Shown here piece after piece: positions 14,973 through 23,478 of a DNA stretch of 33,734 bases. The translations under genes were made by a program, and so were the position numbers. Origin of the DNA: Micromonospora sp. MP36 (GTDB lineage: Bacteria > Actinomycetota > Actinomycetes > Mycobacteriales > Micromonosporaceae); assembly GCF_008119785.1 (NCBI RefSeq), contig NZ_VSFA01000078.1, positions 1 through 33,734 of the forward strand, read 5' to 3'. Below the pieces are notes generated by a model. The model worked only from the letters and a program-made list of their open reading frames with translations, had not been told where the DNA came from and did not search any database. Positions within the stretch are counted from its first letter, which is position 1. Each line of letters begins with the position of its first letter.

Positions 14973-15355
14973 CGATCACGACTTTGCCTTCGCCCTGGTC
15001 CGAGGTCACGGACGCGGACGGACGCCGCTGGACGAAGCGCGCAGTTCTTACATGCGAGGGATCGAGCGACGGACGATTCGCTCGTCGCCCGACCCCTCGG
15101 GTTGCCGCGATCAACGCTGGCAGGCCGACCCTTGCCCCTCGACGAAGCCTGGACGCTGGTTAGGCCCGGTTTAATGCCCGAACCGACCCCCACGCAGACC
15201 AGGGAGGCCGCTCTATTGCGGCGTTGGATGCCTCGATGTTGATCGCCGCCGAAGGTTAGCGAAGCGGTCCGACATCATCGGGACGCGATGCCCGGCCCAA
15301 GCGGTGCCTGGCGACGTGTGGCACACAGGGGGCTTTCGCGTGGCTCAGTTCCTGA
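14973..15355. other. Right flank of ISAs1 and unassigned sequence
   Basis: The first 25 bases look like the terminal inverted repeat region of the ISAs1 element. The rest, to the end of the TetR gene, has only short conflicting frames and no helicase sequence that would pair with the fragment left of the IS. I see no RNA gene or clear regulatory site. Confidence 0.4.
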
Positions 15356-16039
15356 TCAGGCGGCTCCCAGCAGGCCGGTGAGGATCTTGGAAAGGGTGTC
15401 CTCGAAGCGTTCCGCCGGTGCGGCCGGCACCAGCGAGGCTCCCGCCAGCGCCGCCGCCAAGTGGCGATGCTGTCCTGCAGCGACCGCGTGGGCGAGGTAG
15501 GCGCCCTGCCGGTGACGGGTGCCGGAGGTGGTGCTGAGTTCGTTTAGCGCAAGGGCGGCGGTGAGGGTGTTCATGATGGCGAACGCCTCCATCTTGTGCG
15601 CCGTGTCCGCCGGGTGCTCTGCGAGCACCGCCAGGACGTGTTCGAGCAGGTCGACGCCGTGTGGGCCGAGGGTGGGGCGGGTGAGTACCAGTTCGGGGAG
15701 CCAGCGGTGGCGGAGCATGAGCTCCCGTCCCTGTCGGCACACCTCCAGCAAACCCGTCAGCCACGGGCCACCCGGGGTCGGCAGGTTGTAGCCGGCCGCG
15801 ACCTCGTCGGCCATGAGGTCGAGCAGGTCGTCACGGCTAGCGACGTAGCGGTAGAGCGATGCCGCTCCGGTGCCCAACTGCGCGGCGACGCGGCGCATGG
15901 AGACTGCCGCTAGACCCTCCCGGTCGGCCAGTGTGATTGCCGCGGCGGTCACCTCCGCCCGGGAGCGCTCCGCAGGCCGGCCCACCCCCGCTCGGCGTTC
16001 CCGGAGCCATACCGGGACCGTCTGTTCCCCTGCGTCCAT
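15356..16039 (-). CDS. TetR-family transcriptional repressor
   Basis: This 227-aa protein has an N-terminal helix-turn-helix at about residues 22-70: RAEVTAAAITLADREGLAAVSMRRVAAQLGTGAASLYRYVASRDDLLDLMADE. Its sequence Y-R-Y-V is the usual TetR recognition-helix end. The C-terminal part is an all-helical ligand-binding domain of TetR_C_1 type. The ATG has a strong ribosome site (GGGAGGGGAGC). It diverges from an alpha/beta hydrolase gene 92 bp away, and a 21-bp near-perfect palindrome at 16088-16108 lies between them. The simplest reading is a local repressor of the hydrolase and itself, released by a small-molecule substrate or product of the hydrolase. The ligand is unknown. Confidence 0.9.
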   Translation of the reverse strand: MDAGEQTVPVWLRERRAGVGRPAERSRAEVTAAAITLADREGLAAVSMRRVAAQLGTGAASLYRYVASRDDLLDLMADEVAAGYNLPTPGGPWLTGLLEVCRQGRELMLRHRWLPELVLTRPTLGPHGVDLLEHVLAVLAEHPADTAHKMEAFAIMNTLTAALALNELSTTSGTRHRQGAYLAHAVAAGQHRHLAAALAGASLVPAAPAERFEDTLSKILTGLLGAA

Positions 16040-16055
16040 GCTCCCCTCCCGTCGG

Positions 16056-16085
16056 TTGGGCTCACCGTATCAACGCTGCTATCAT
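16056..16085 (+). promoter_or_regulatory. Promoter of alpha/beta hydrolase gene
   Basis: TTGGGC at 16056-16061 and TATCAT at 16080-16085 are spaced by 18 bases. They place a start of transcription near 16092, inside the palindrome at 16088-16108. Judged by eye against the consensus for the housekeeping sigma factor. Confidence 0.5.
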
Positions 16086-16087
16086 CG

Positions 16088-16108
16088 TTCGCGAACAGTG
16101 TTCCCGAA
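16088..16108. promoter_or_regulatory. TetR operator palindrome
   Basis: The symmetric pattern is TTCG-N-GAACA-N-TGTTC-N-CGAA, with nine of ten base pairs matching around a central G. It overlaps the expected transcription start of the hydrolase gene and lies 49 bases from the TetR start, the classic position for a divergent TetR repressor. Confidence 0.7.
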
Positions 16109-16131
16109 TGGGTCTGCTCCAGGGGGTTGGG

Positions 16132-17037
16132 ATGACCAGGACGCCGCACACCGCACGCAACGGCGACGTGATCCTCGCGGTCGACGAACTCGGAGGCACC
16201 GGCGGCGAGCCGTTGCTGCTGGTCATGGGCCTCGGGGTCTCGCGGTATTGGTGGCCCGACGGCCTGGTTGACGCCCTGGTCGACGCCGGATTCCACGTAG
16301 CGGCCTTCGACGGCCGCGATGCCGGGGCCTCCACGCACTTCGACGACGTTCCGGCCGGCAATCCCCTCGCCGGGCTGTTGCGACGGCGACCAACCGCCTA
16401 CACCGCCGAGGACATGACCGACGACACCGTCGCCGTGCTCGACGCCCTCGGCTGGCAGCGCGCCCACCTCTTCGGCATCTCGCAGGGTGGCCTGGTGGCT
16501 CAGCGCACCGCGTTACGCCACCCGCAGCGGGTGCACACGATGACCTCCTTCGCCGCCGTGCCCAGCGACGCCCGCGGCGCCGCCCGCCTCCGGTACGTAC
16601 GCCTGCCCTTCCTGGCACGCTTGGCGCGCCACCGCTTCCCCGCCGGTCGCGAGGGCGACGTGGCGGCCGGTCTGGCCCTGGCGCGGGCGGTCGCCTCTCC
16701 CGGGTACGCCTTCGACGAGGAGGACGTCCGGAGCCGGGTGGAACGCGAACTCGACGCCGGACTACCCAGCGGAGTCCGCGACACCCGGGCCCAGGCACGG
16801 CAGACCGCCGCATCCTGGCACGGCCCACGGCTACGGGACCTACGCGTGCCCACCCTGGTGCTCCACGGCGAGCAGGACCCGCTCATCCGCCCAGCCGCGG
16901 GCCGCCGCATCGCCGAAACGGTGCCGAACGCACGGTACGTGGAACTGCCGGGCATCGGTCACGACCTGCCCCGAGCCGTCTGGCCGACCGTGGTACAGGA
17001 GATACGCGCACTGGCGAATACCGTCGCACGCCTCTGA
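16132..17037 (+). CDS. Alpha/beta-fold hydrolase
   Basis: This 301-aa hydrolase has nucleophile elbow GISQGG (Ser117), a probable acid Asp in LVLHGEQDPLIRP and a His in LPGIGHDLP. The oxyanion region is LLVMGLGVSRYWW. The layout matches the epoxide-hydrolase/haloperoxidase-like esterases often placed beside TetR regulators. ATG 16132 follows AGGGGG at a good distance and lies downstream of the operator. An upstream in-frame ATG at 16108 would start inside the operator and is less likely. The protein is probably cytoplasmic, as no signal peptide is seen. The substrate is unknown; it may be the inducer or a toxic ester cleared on TetR release. Confidence 0.85.
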   Translation: MTRTPHTARNGDVILAVDELGGTGGEPLLLVMGLGVSRYWWPDGLVDALVDAGFHVAAFDGRDAGASTHFDDVPAGNPLAGLLRRRPTAYTAEDMTDDTVAVLDALGWQRAHLFGISQGGLVAQRTALRHPQRVHTMTSFAAVPSDARGAARLRYVRLPFLARLARHRFPAGREGDVAAGLALARAVASPGYAFDEEDVRSRVERELDAGLPSGVRDTRAQARQTAASWHGPRLRDLRVPTLVLHGEQDPLIRPAAGRRIAETVPNARYVELPGIGHDLPRAVWPTVVQEIRALANTVARL

Positions 17038-17259
17038 TGGGTACGACGCACCCGCACGTTCACCGCATCGATGGCCGCTGAGTAGGTGCCTTCCTTGGTG
17101 CTGTCCCCAGAAGGCGTGCCGGAGACCGGGAAGCGCCGAGGCGCCGGGGGGATGCCGCGGTCGCCCGCCGGGGATTGGGGAGCAGCGGCTCTCAGTTCCG
17201 CTGCAACCTGTCCATCTGGCTAGAAGCCGACGGAGTTCGCCCGTGGCAAGATCTGCCAG

Positions 17260-18120
17260 GTGCAGATCGGGATGCTTGGACCGTTCGAGGTCCGCACGGA
17301 CCACGGCGTCCTGACCGACGTGCCGGGCGCGCGGTTGCGGGGGCTGCTGGTCGCCCTCGCGCTCAACCCTGGTCGCGTGGTCCCGAAGGCGGCACTCGTC
17401 GACTGGATCTGGGGTGAAAACCCGCCGGCCGATGCGGCGAACGCCCTGCAACGCCTGGTCTCCCGGCTGCGGAAAGTGCTCCCGGAGGGGTCGGTCGAGG
17501 GGCAGCCGGACGGCTACCGGTTGACGGTGGAACCTGACGCCGTCGACGCCGTACGGTTCGAACGGCTCGTCGGCCGGGCCCGCGACGGCGAGGGCCCGCA
17601 GCGGGTACGGCGGCTGTGCGAGGCCCTCGCACTGTGGCGCGGTGCGGCCATGCAGGACGTCGGCCTGCCCGACAGCGCGGCGTTCGACGCAGCGGTCACC
17701 CGGCTCGAGAGGCTACGCCTGACCGCCATGGAGGATCGGTTCGACGCGGAGATCAGCCTCGGCCGCGGCGCGGAGCTGGTCGCGGAGCTGACCGACCTGG
17801 TGGCCGCCTACCCGGTGCGGGAGCGGCTCGTCATCGCGCTGATGCGTGCCCTCGCCGTGACCGGTCGCGACACCGAGGCGCTGCTCGTCTACGAGCGCAC
17901 GAGCGAAGCCCTGGCCGACGCGCTGGGCGTCGACCCCTCACCGGAGCTCTCGGCACTGCACGTCGCGCTGCTGCGGGGCGAGTTGGGACGGCGGGAGGAG
18001 AACCGGAGGACCAACCTGCGTGCCGAGCTGAGCAGCTTCATCGGCAACGACCGGTTGAGGCAACCGCCCGATGATCGGATGGCATCAGCTCACAAGATCG
18101 GACAAGCTGCCCGGATTTGA
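17260..18120 (+). CDS. Truncated AfsR/SARP-type regulator (winged helix + BTAD only)
   Basis: This 286-aa protein has an OmpR-like winged helix (about 2-95: MLGPFEVRTDHGVLTDVPGARLRGLLVALALNPGRVV...LQRLVSRLRKVLP). A bacterial transcriptional activation domain follows (about 98-245: DAVRFERLVGRAR...ALLVYERTSEALADALGVDPSPEL). After it comes RTNLRAELSSFIGND. In long AfsR-type regulators this phrase leads into an NB-ARC ATPase (FVGRD...GPGGSGKT). Here the match stops, and about 20 unrelated residues precede the stop. So a large regulator seems to have lost its NB-ARC and TPR parts by deletion. What remains has the length of a small SARP and might still bind DNA. GTG 17260 starts exactly at the winged-helix strand. 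Confidence 0.8.
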   Translation: MQIGMLGPFEVRTDHGVLTDVPGARLRGLLVALALNPGRVVPKAALVDWIWGENPPADAANALQRLVSRLRKVLPEGSVEGQPDGYRLTVEPDAVDAVRFERLVGRARDGEGPQRVRRLCEALALWRGAAMQDVGLPDSAAFDAAVTRLERLRLTAMEDRFDAEISLGRGAELVAELTDLVAAYPVRERLVIALMRALAVTGRDTEALLVYERTSEALADALGVDPSPELSALHVALLRGELGRREENRRTNLRAELSSFIGNDRLRQPPDDRMASAHKIGQAARI

Positions 18121-18316
18121 CCGTTCGGTTTCGGCAGTCCCACCCACATCGGTCAGCCCCTCGCTCGTAGCGCCCTGGCTCTGCACAGCCGCAGCGGCAG
18201 CACGACCCGCCTGATCTCGGCTGGATGAGGTCGACGAGTGCCCCTGGCGCACCTCGATCAGCCGCCAAGGATCCAGCCCTGATGAGCAGAATTGAGATGC
18301 GTTCGCCGGGGGCCAC

Positions 18317-18661
18317 CTACTGCCGTGCCACCAGATCCCACAGGAGACCGGCGGTGACGCCCAGCACGAGGCTGAAGGCGGCGGCCGCGACGGCGAGGCG
18401 TGTCGACCACGGCCGCGATGGCTCGTCGTTCAACGGTGCCTGGTCCCAGCCCTCTGGCGTCGGCTCACGGCTGCGGTAGGTCGGGGCGATCCAGCGCAGG
18501 TAGTAGAACAAGCTGATCACGGTGTTGACGAAAACGACGACGGCAAGCCAGGCGTAGCCGCCGTCCCATGCGGCCGTCGCGGTGGTGAGCTTGCCGACGA
18601 ACACGGCAGTCGGCGGGGTGCCGACGAGGCCGAGCAGCGCCCCCTGAGCAGCGGCTGGTCT
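18317..18661 (-). pseudogene. nuoN: nuoN (NADH-quinone oxidoreductase subunit N) C-terminal fragment
   Basis: The minus frame reads LLGLVGTPPTAVFVGKLTTATAAWDGGYAWLAVV followed by NTVISLFYYLRWIAPTY, a C-terminal helix and a natural stop. This is the typical end of actinobacterial NuoN, a proton-pumping membrane subunit of complex I. Only about 110 of nearly 500 residues remain, and the match fades before 18661. No nuoM or other nuo gene is nearby. It is therefore a displaced fragment left by a rearrangement and not a working gene. Confidence 0.8.
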
Positions 18662-18883
18662 CGATGCCGTACAGGACGAGGACGGCCTGCACGACCGCGG
18701 TCGCCCGGTGGAGGCGGCAACGCGCTGTCGTTCCTGGGTACTCGGCGGTTCAGTCCCGTATACGATTAGCCCGAAAGGGGCGGCTTGTCAGATTATGATC
18801 GTGTCTAGGGGCAGCCAGGCGGCCGCGTATCGAGCCCAGGCGCCGATTGCCGTTGGCCGACCGTTCGCCAGATCGGGCGGCCT

Positions 18884-20065
18884 GTGACGAACGACCGGGC
18901 GGTGGGGCTGACCCGCCAGGCCAGGGGACCGCAACGAGCAACCCTGTTGGAACTGTTCCTCGATCTGGTCTTCGTTGCCGCGCTCGCCCTGACCTCGCAG
19001 AAGCTGGCCGCTGATCTGACCTGGCCCGGCGCTTTTCAAACCCTGGTTCTACTGATGGCGCTCTGGTGGGTCTGGTCGGTCACCGCACTCACGACCGACC
19101 TCTACCTACCGCACCGGCCACCGATCTATCTCATGACCATCTCGGTCATGTTCGGCACCTTACTGATGGCAGCCGCGCTGCCCGCGGCCTTCACCCGCGA
19201 CGCCGTGGTCTTCGCGGCCGCCTACGTGGCGATCCACCTTGGCCGCAATCTCTTCCTGGCACCCGCCTTACGGGGGCGCCAGGCACGTCGACACGCCGCG
19301 CGATTCCTCTTCTGGTTCGCCATCTCGGCCGTGCCATGGCTCACCGGAGCCACCATGGCAGGCACCACGCGGGGCGTGCTGTGGACGGCGGCCCTCGCCC
19401 TGGATTACGGGTCGGCCTGGCTCCGCTACCCCACACCCCGGCTCGGTCGGATACCCAGGCAGCAGTACAGGCTAGCGGCCGAACACCTGGCCGAACGCTA
19501 CCAACAGTTCTTCACTCTCGCCCTCGGCGACCTCATCCTGCTCCCCACCCTGACATACGCCGGCGGCGGATTCGCGCTCGACCGGACCGTCGCGTTCGTG
19601 CTCACGTTCGTCACCACCGTGCTGCTGTGGCAGATCTACCGCCAACGCGCCGGGGTCCTGCTCCAGGCCGCCATCGAGTCCTCCCGTGACCCAGGCCGGC
19701 TCGTGCGGTCAGCGCCCTACACCCACCTGATCATGGTGGCGGGCATCGTCGTCGCCGCAGCCGGAGCTGACACCCTCATCCGTCAGACCAGCGGGGACAC
19801 CACCCTCGGGCTCGTCGCCATCGTCCTCGGCGGGCCCGCGTTGTTCCTGGCCGGCCGAGCCCGATTCGAGTACGAGGTATTCAGCCGGGTCTCCCCATCC
19901 CGGCTGGTCGCACTGCTCGTCCTGGCCGTCGCCGCGCCGGTGATGGTGTACGCCCCACCGCTGGGAGTCGCCATCGTCGCGAACCTGGTCCTGGCCGGGG
20001 TAGCCACCGCGGACATCGTTCGCGCCCATGGACGTCCGCCCGAAGCACCCTCCCCCGCCTTCTAG
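18884..20065 (+). CDS. LtrA-family (low temperature requirement A) membrane protein
   Basis: This 393-aa protein has about ten hydrophobic segments. The family opening is TLLELFLDLVFVAALALTSQKLA, and a central block AAEHLAERYQQFFTLALGDLILLP corresponds to the LtrA signature HLAER...LGE, with Asp in place of the usual Glu. Length is normal for the family. The start is GTG 18884, just before TNDRAVGL. LtrA proteins sit in the cytoplasmic membrane; their function is poorly known beyond a cold-growth phenotype in Listeria. It appears monocistronic: a 222-bp gap precedes it and an empty region follows. Confidence 0.88.
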   Translation: MTNDRAVGLTRQARGPQRATLLELFLDLVFVAALALTSQKLAADLTWPGAFQTLVLLMALWWVWSVTALTTDLYLPHRPPIYLMTISVMFGTLLMAAALPAAFTRDAVVFAAAYVAIHLGRNLFLAPALRGRQARRHAARFLFWFAISAVPWLTGATMAGTTRGVLWTAALALDYGSAWLRYPTPRLGRIPRQQYRLAAEHLAERYQQFFTLALGDLILLPTLTYAGGGFALDRTVAFVLTFVTTVLLWQIYRQRAGVLLQAAIESSRDPGRLVRSAPYTHLIMVAGIVVAAAGADTLIRQTSGDTTLGLVAIVLGGPALFLAGRARFEYEVFSRVSPSRLVALLVLAVAAPVMVYAPPLGVAIVANLVLAGVATADIVRAHGRPPEAPSPAF

Positions 20066-20409
20066 CCTTAGGTGCCCGCGAGTAAGGGTGTGTAACCGGA
20101 TCCTCAACGAGCGACGAGCGTGCAGCTGACCGCGACCGACAACCACGCCGTACACGACGTCGGATCGGCGTTGTGGTTCGGCGGCTGACTCGGTCACCTC
20201 GGTGTTCGGGTCCTGGCGAATCCGGCCATCTCGCGCAGCTACGCGTCGTCGGACGGGCGCCGACCACGGACCGTTCGGAGTGAGCCCCGGCCCGTGTTGC
20301 GGCGTCACCGATCTGACCGGCCCGGACAGGTGTAGGCTGGGGCCATCCCGGAATCGACGACATCCCACTCCTGAGGTGCCCGCCACGCCGGCTCCACTCG
20401 AGGGATGCC
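20066..20409. other. 344-bp stretch without a recognisable gene
   Basis: No frame on either strand resembles a known protein. A long minus-strand open frame crosses the region but is a product of the high GC content. I see no clear hairpin or promoter except the ribosome site of the small gene at 20410. Confidence 0.4.
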
Positions 20410-20613
20410 ATGTTCGTACCCGAAGCACCCGATCCGCAGCGGCCCGACCGACCTCCCGCCGTCAGAGCATGGGGAACCACCCCCCCTCCCACCGGGCCAG
20501 GTGCCGTTGACCCGCGCCAGCGCGACCCGGATCGGCGTCCGCGCCACGGCGCGCCGCTCGCGATCGTCGCCATGGTGATCCGCACCGCCCGCAAGCTGCA
20601 GCGCCGCCACTGA
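20410..20613 (+). CDS. Small hypothetical protein
   Basis: This 67-aa protein is Pro/Arg-rich in its first 45 residues (PDPQRPDRPPAV, PPPTGPGAVDPRQRDPDRRPRHG). A short hydrophobic stretch LAIVAMVIRTARKL sits at the C-terminus and could be amphipathic. GAGGGA precedes the ATG at good spacing. No family is recognised. It lies 110 bp upstream of the DUF5994 gene on the same strand. It may be real, but composition alone could give such a frame. Confidence 0.35.
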   Translation: MFVPEAPDPQRPDRPPAVRAWGTTPPPTGPGAVDPRQRDPDRRPRHGAPLAIVAMVIRTARKLQRRH

Positions 20614-20723
20614 GTGGTGCAACCGACGGCCGGACGGGTCGGCGAACCGGCACCCGCCAGCGGATGGCGCGTCTCCGCGCACGACCCACCGCTACGCCGC
20701 GGTCACGGCGATAAGGATCCAAC

Positions 20724-21560
20724 ATGACGCCATCGACCAACGCCCTCGCTTCCCCATCGCCGCCATTGACGCCGCGCCTGCGGATCGAACCGACCCGGTC
20801 CGCGCGCACGCTGCTCGACGGCGGCTGGTGGCCCCGCTCGACAGATCCGCTCGCGGAGCTGCCCGGCCTCGTCCTCGCCATCGATCTGCTGCACGGGCCG
20901 ATCGTCCGGCTGCTTCTCAACACCCAGATCTGGGATGGCAATCCACGCCGCCTGACCATCGGCGGCAGGGTGCTGCGGTTGGGCTACTTCACCAGTCAGC
21001 CCACCAGCCTGCTGACCGCCATCTGCCTCAACGACGATCGGGTCGACCTGCTGGTCGTCCCGCCGGATACCCCGGTCGACCTGGCCGAGGCGGCGATGGC
21101 GCGCGCCGCCACCGCCAGCAACGTGGTCCATGCTCCGCAGTTGCTCGCCGTCGCCGCGCAAGAGGTCCGAGGCGACGGCCGACAGCCCGGGCAGGCACAC
21201 CTGGGAGGGGGTGGCGGCCGTCTCCGCACCGCCCCCGGCGACCCTGCCGCGGTCGCTTCCCGCATAGCCGACGCTGGACCCGCCGGACACTCTGCGCCAA
21301 CGGAACCGGCGCCCGCGCCGACAGCACCTCCGCCGAGGCAGCGAAGGACCGGCAATCTTCCCACCATCGCCACCGAGGAGCAGATCATGACAATCGCCCG
21401 GAACACGATCGTCTCCGCGCTGCGTCGCCGCGGCCAGCACACCAGAGCCGACTGGGTCGAGCGGGAGCTGCCGGAGCAGGTCGACACCACCCAGCACGCC
21501 GGGCTGCTCGCGACCCTGCGTCTCGACCCCGCCGAGCTCGGCGAGTCGACAGATCGGTGA
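20724..21560 (+). CDS. DUF5994-domain protein with an extra C-terminal segment
   Basis: Of 278 aa, residues 15-140 match DUF5994: RLRIEPTRSARTLLDGGWWPRS, ELPGLVLAIDLLHGPI, NTQIWDGNPRRLTIGGRVLRLGYF and RVDLLVVPPDTP. The next 75 residues are a Gly/Pro/Ala-rich linker. Residues 222-278 (MTIARNTIVSALRRRGQHTRADWVERELPEQVDTT...LATLRLDPAEL) look like an independent small helical protein. They have their own ATG (21387) and a GAGGAG ribosome site just upstream, in frame. So either a fusion, or one frame with an internal start making a 57-aa product. AAGGAT precedes the main ATG. The function of DUF5994 is unknown. The stop overlaps the next frame as GTGA. Confidence 0.72.
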   Translation: MTPSTNALASPSPPLTPRLRIEPTRSARTLLDGGWWPRSTDPLAELPGLVLAIDLLHGPIVRLLLNTQIWDGNPRRLTIGGRVLRLGYFTSQPTSLLTAICLNDDRVDLLVVPPDTPVDLAEAAMARAATASNVVHAPQLLAVAAQEVRGDGRQPGQAHLGGGGGRLRTAPGDPAAVASRIADAGPAGHSAPTEPAPAPTAPPPRQRRTGNLPTIATEEQIMTIARNTIVSALRRRGQHTRADWVERELPEQVDTTQHAGLLATLRLDPAELGESTDR

Positions 21561-21814
21561 GAGTGGCCCTGCTAGGACCGGTGGCCGGCGGCCCGCCGCC
21601 GCGCCACCACGGCCCGCGGGAACAGGTGACCGGCCTCCGGGCCGAAGGACTCGTCGCCCGGGCAATCGCCGCCCAGCCCGACCGGCTGCCACCGGCACGA
21701 CCCGGCCTGTCACGACCTCAGGCACGCGGGACGGCAACACAGATGTCCTTGTTCGCCGCAGCGTTGACCCGGGTCCACGCCTGGCGCACCAACCCGCACC
21801 GTTCGTCGCCATAG
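21557..21814 (+). CDS. Small hypothetical protein, possibly coupled to the DUF5994 gene
   Basis: This frame of 85 residues starts at GTG 21557, which overlaps the stop of the preceding gene as GTGA. It begins MRVALLGPVAGGPPP, has a helical middle (LVARAIAAQPDRLPPARPGLS) and ends ALTRVHAWRTNPHRSSP. The coupling is the main support. No family is recognised, and high-GC sequence often leaves such frames open by chance. Confidence 0.3.
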   Translation: MRVALLGPVAGGPPPRHHGPREQVTGLRAEGLVARAIAAQPDRLPPARPGLSRPQARGTATQMSLFAAALTRVHAWRTNPHRSSP

Positions 21815-21959
21815 CTGCACTCGTTGGCGAGATCCAGCGCACCCTGGAGCAGCGCCCCGCCGCGTCGACCGGTTCCTGACAAGCCGACGTCATCCCGGTC
21901 GCCGGGACTGAACTGCCTTCATGTCGAACCGAGCAGCAGGACCTACGGAGACAACCCCC

Positions 21960-22148
21960 ATGCGCTACCTCAGCGACGTCAACCTGCGCGCCGTACTCAA
22001 CGTCCTCATCGGCCGGTCCGGTGGCACTCTGGAGATCAGCAACGAAGAACTGTACGACGCGATGCTGCCAGACCACCGCCACGGCGAACGCGTGCTCATC
22101 GAGGAAACAGAGACCGGCCTCCGACTGTCCATCGTTGCTCGCCCGTAG
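21960..22148 (+). CDS. Small hypothetical acidic protein
   Basis: This 62-aa protein starts MRYLSDVNLRAVLNVLIGRSGGTLEISNEELYDAML and ends ETGLRLSIVARP. It has alternating helix and strand character with acidic patches, a normal amino-acid mix and low Pro/Arg, unlike the chance frames nearby. GGAG lies about nine bases before ATG 21960. An ATG at 21921 would add 13 residues but lacks such a site. I do not recognise the family. Its sequence quality suggests a real gene. Confidence 0.6.
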   Translation: MRYLSDVNLRAVLNVLIGRSGGTLEISNEELYDAMLPDHRHGERVLIEETETGLRLSIVARP

Positions 22149-22401
22149 GCCGGGCCGTGAAACGTCAAAGCCGCCAGGTCCCCGGACCGCGCGTCGCTGG
22201 ATCACCGGCGAGCATCGATCTCCAGTTCGCCGCCATACTGACCGCAGAACCTGCGGATTTCGCGCGACCGGTGAGCCCGCCTGGCGACTCTCGGTGAGAG
22301 TACACGACAACGCTGTGCGCGCGAACGAGAATCGGGAACTCGGCTGGCCACGGAACAATTACCAAGTCCAGTGCCAATTCGACGTTGGCGTGGGCTCGGC
22401 A

Positions 22402-23478
22402 TCAGACGCGACCACCGCGACGGTTGGCACGCGGTCCCGCCCTTATCGGGCGCGAGTCTGCGCGGTGGTTGGCGCAAGCGGGTGTGGCTCGCCGGTCATG
22501 GCGGCCAGGGCCTCGGCGATGGCATGGGGGGTCGATTTTGATGTAGGTGGTGGTGGCGGGCCCGCGGCGGTCGGTGTGCCCGGCGTAGGCGCGGGCTACT
22601 CCGTAGCCGAAGTGGCGTTCCACCCAGGTGAGGGTGGTGTGGCGCAGCCAGTGGGTGGAGATGCCGTGGGCGGCGACCCAGGGTAGGCGTTTTCCGATGC
22701 GTTTCCACAGGTGGTCGTAGCGGCGGCTGCTGATCGGCCGGCCGTTGCGGTAGCGCAGCAACCGGTCGGCGGGCAGAACCGCACCGCGCGCCTCGGCGTG
22801 CTCGAGGAAGCGATTGGCGAGTGTCGAGGTGATGGGCTGCCAACGCAGGGTGCCGCCCTTCTCGGTGAGGCGGATCAGGCAGTGGCGGGTGTCGAGGTCG
22901 GCCAGGCGCAGTGCGAGGGCGCCGCCGCGGCGGCAGGCGGTTTCGGTGTGCAGGCGCAGCAGCAGGGCGTCGAGGATGACGTCGTTGCCGCTGGTACGCG
23001 CCACCAGGTTGATGTCCTGCAACTCGCCAGGTGTAAGGGCGCGGCGGGGGTTGGGCAGCCGGCGCGGCTTGGCGACCCGGTGGGCGGGGCTGGCCGCCAG
23101 GGCGATGTAGCCGTCGGCGATGGCACGGCGGTAGACGGCGCGTGCAGCGGCGATGACGTGCTCGCCCGCGTGACGGCCGTGTCGGCTGGTGCGTCGGGTG
23201 CGGGCGGTGGCGGTGACCTGCCGCATGAGGGCTTCAATGTCGCTGGCGGTCACCTCGTCCAGCCGCAGGTGGCCGAGCGTGGCGGCCATCCGGTTCCAGT
23301 AGGTGCCGTAGGTGCGGCGGGTGCCCGGACTGGCCGCGGCCGCGACTCGCGGGATGTAGTCGGCAAGCGTCGGTATGCGGCGCGACAGGTCAGGGTGGGC
23401 GGCGAGGTCGGCCGGGGTGAGGCCGAGGTGCGCGAGCATCTGCCGGGCGGTGATGATGCGTGACGGATCAGCCGGCAT
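22402..23478 (-). CDS. Tyrosine recombinase / site-specific integrase, frameshifted near its end
   Basis: This is a 358-aa protein as read. An N-terminal core-binding domain (about 40-125) precedes the catalytic domain. Active-site residues are visible: Arg183/184 in TETACRRGGAL, Lys207 in LTEKGG, H276-W-L-R279, His301 in AGHTDRRG and Tyr312 in TTTYIK. After YIKIDP the frame reads an Arg-rich tail. A one-base shift at the six-base G run on the plus strand (22526-22531) restores a normal family end, AIAEALAAMTGEPHP, with stop TAA at 22445-22443. So the native gene was probably 22443-23478. The catalytic Tyr precedes the shift, so activity may survive. ATG 23478 overlaps the AbrB-like gene by 11 bases, indicating coupling. 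The enzyme cuts and joins DNA at paired att sites. Confidence 0.87.
   Translation of the reverse strand: MPADPSRIITARQMLAHLGLTPADLAAHPDLSRRIPTLADYIPRVAAAASPGTRRTYGTYWNRMAATLGHLRLDEVTASDIEALMRQVTATARTRRTSRHGRHAGEHVIAAARAVYRRAIADGYIALAASPAHRVAKPRRLPNPRRALTPGELQDINLVARTSGNDVILDALLLRLHTETACRRGGALALRLADLDTRHCLIRLTEKGGTLRWQPITSTLANRFLEHAEARGAVLPADRLLRYRNGRPISSRRYDHLWKRIGKRLPWVAAHGISTHWLRHTTLTWVERHFGYGVARAYAGHTDRRGPATTTYIKIDPPCHRRGPGRHDRRATPACANHRADSRPIRAGPRANRRGGRV

Noticed and set aside
20703..22358. 551-codon minus-strand frame
   Set aside because: It is a high-GC shadow of the DUF5994 gene and its neighbours, with no domain.
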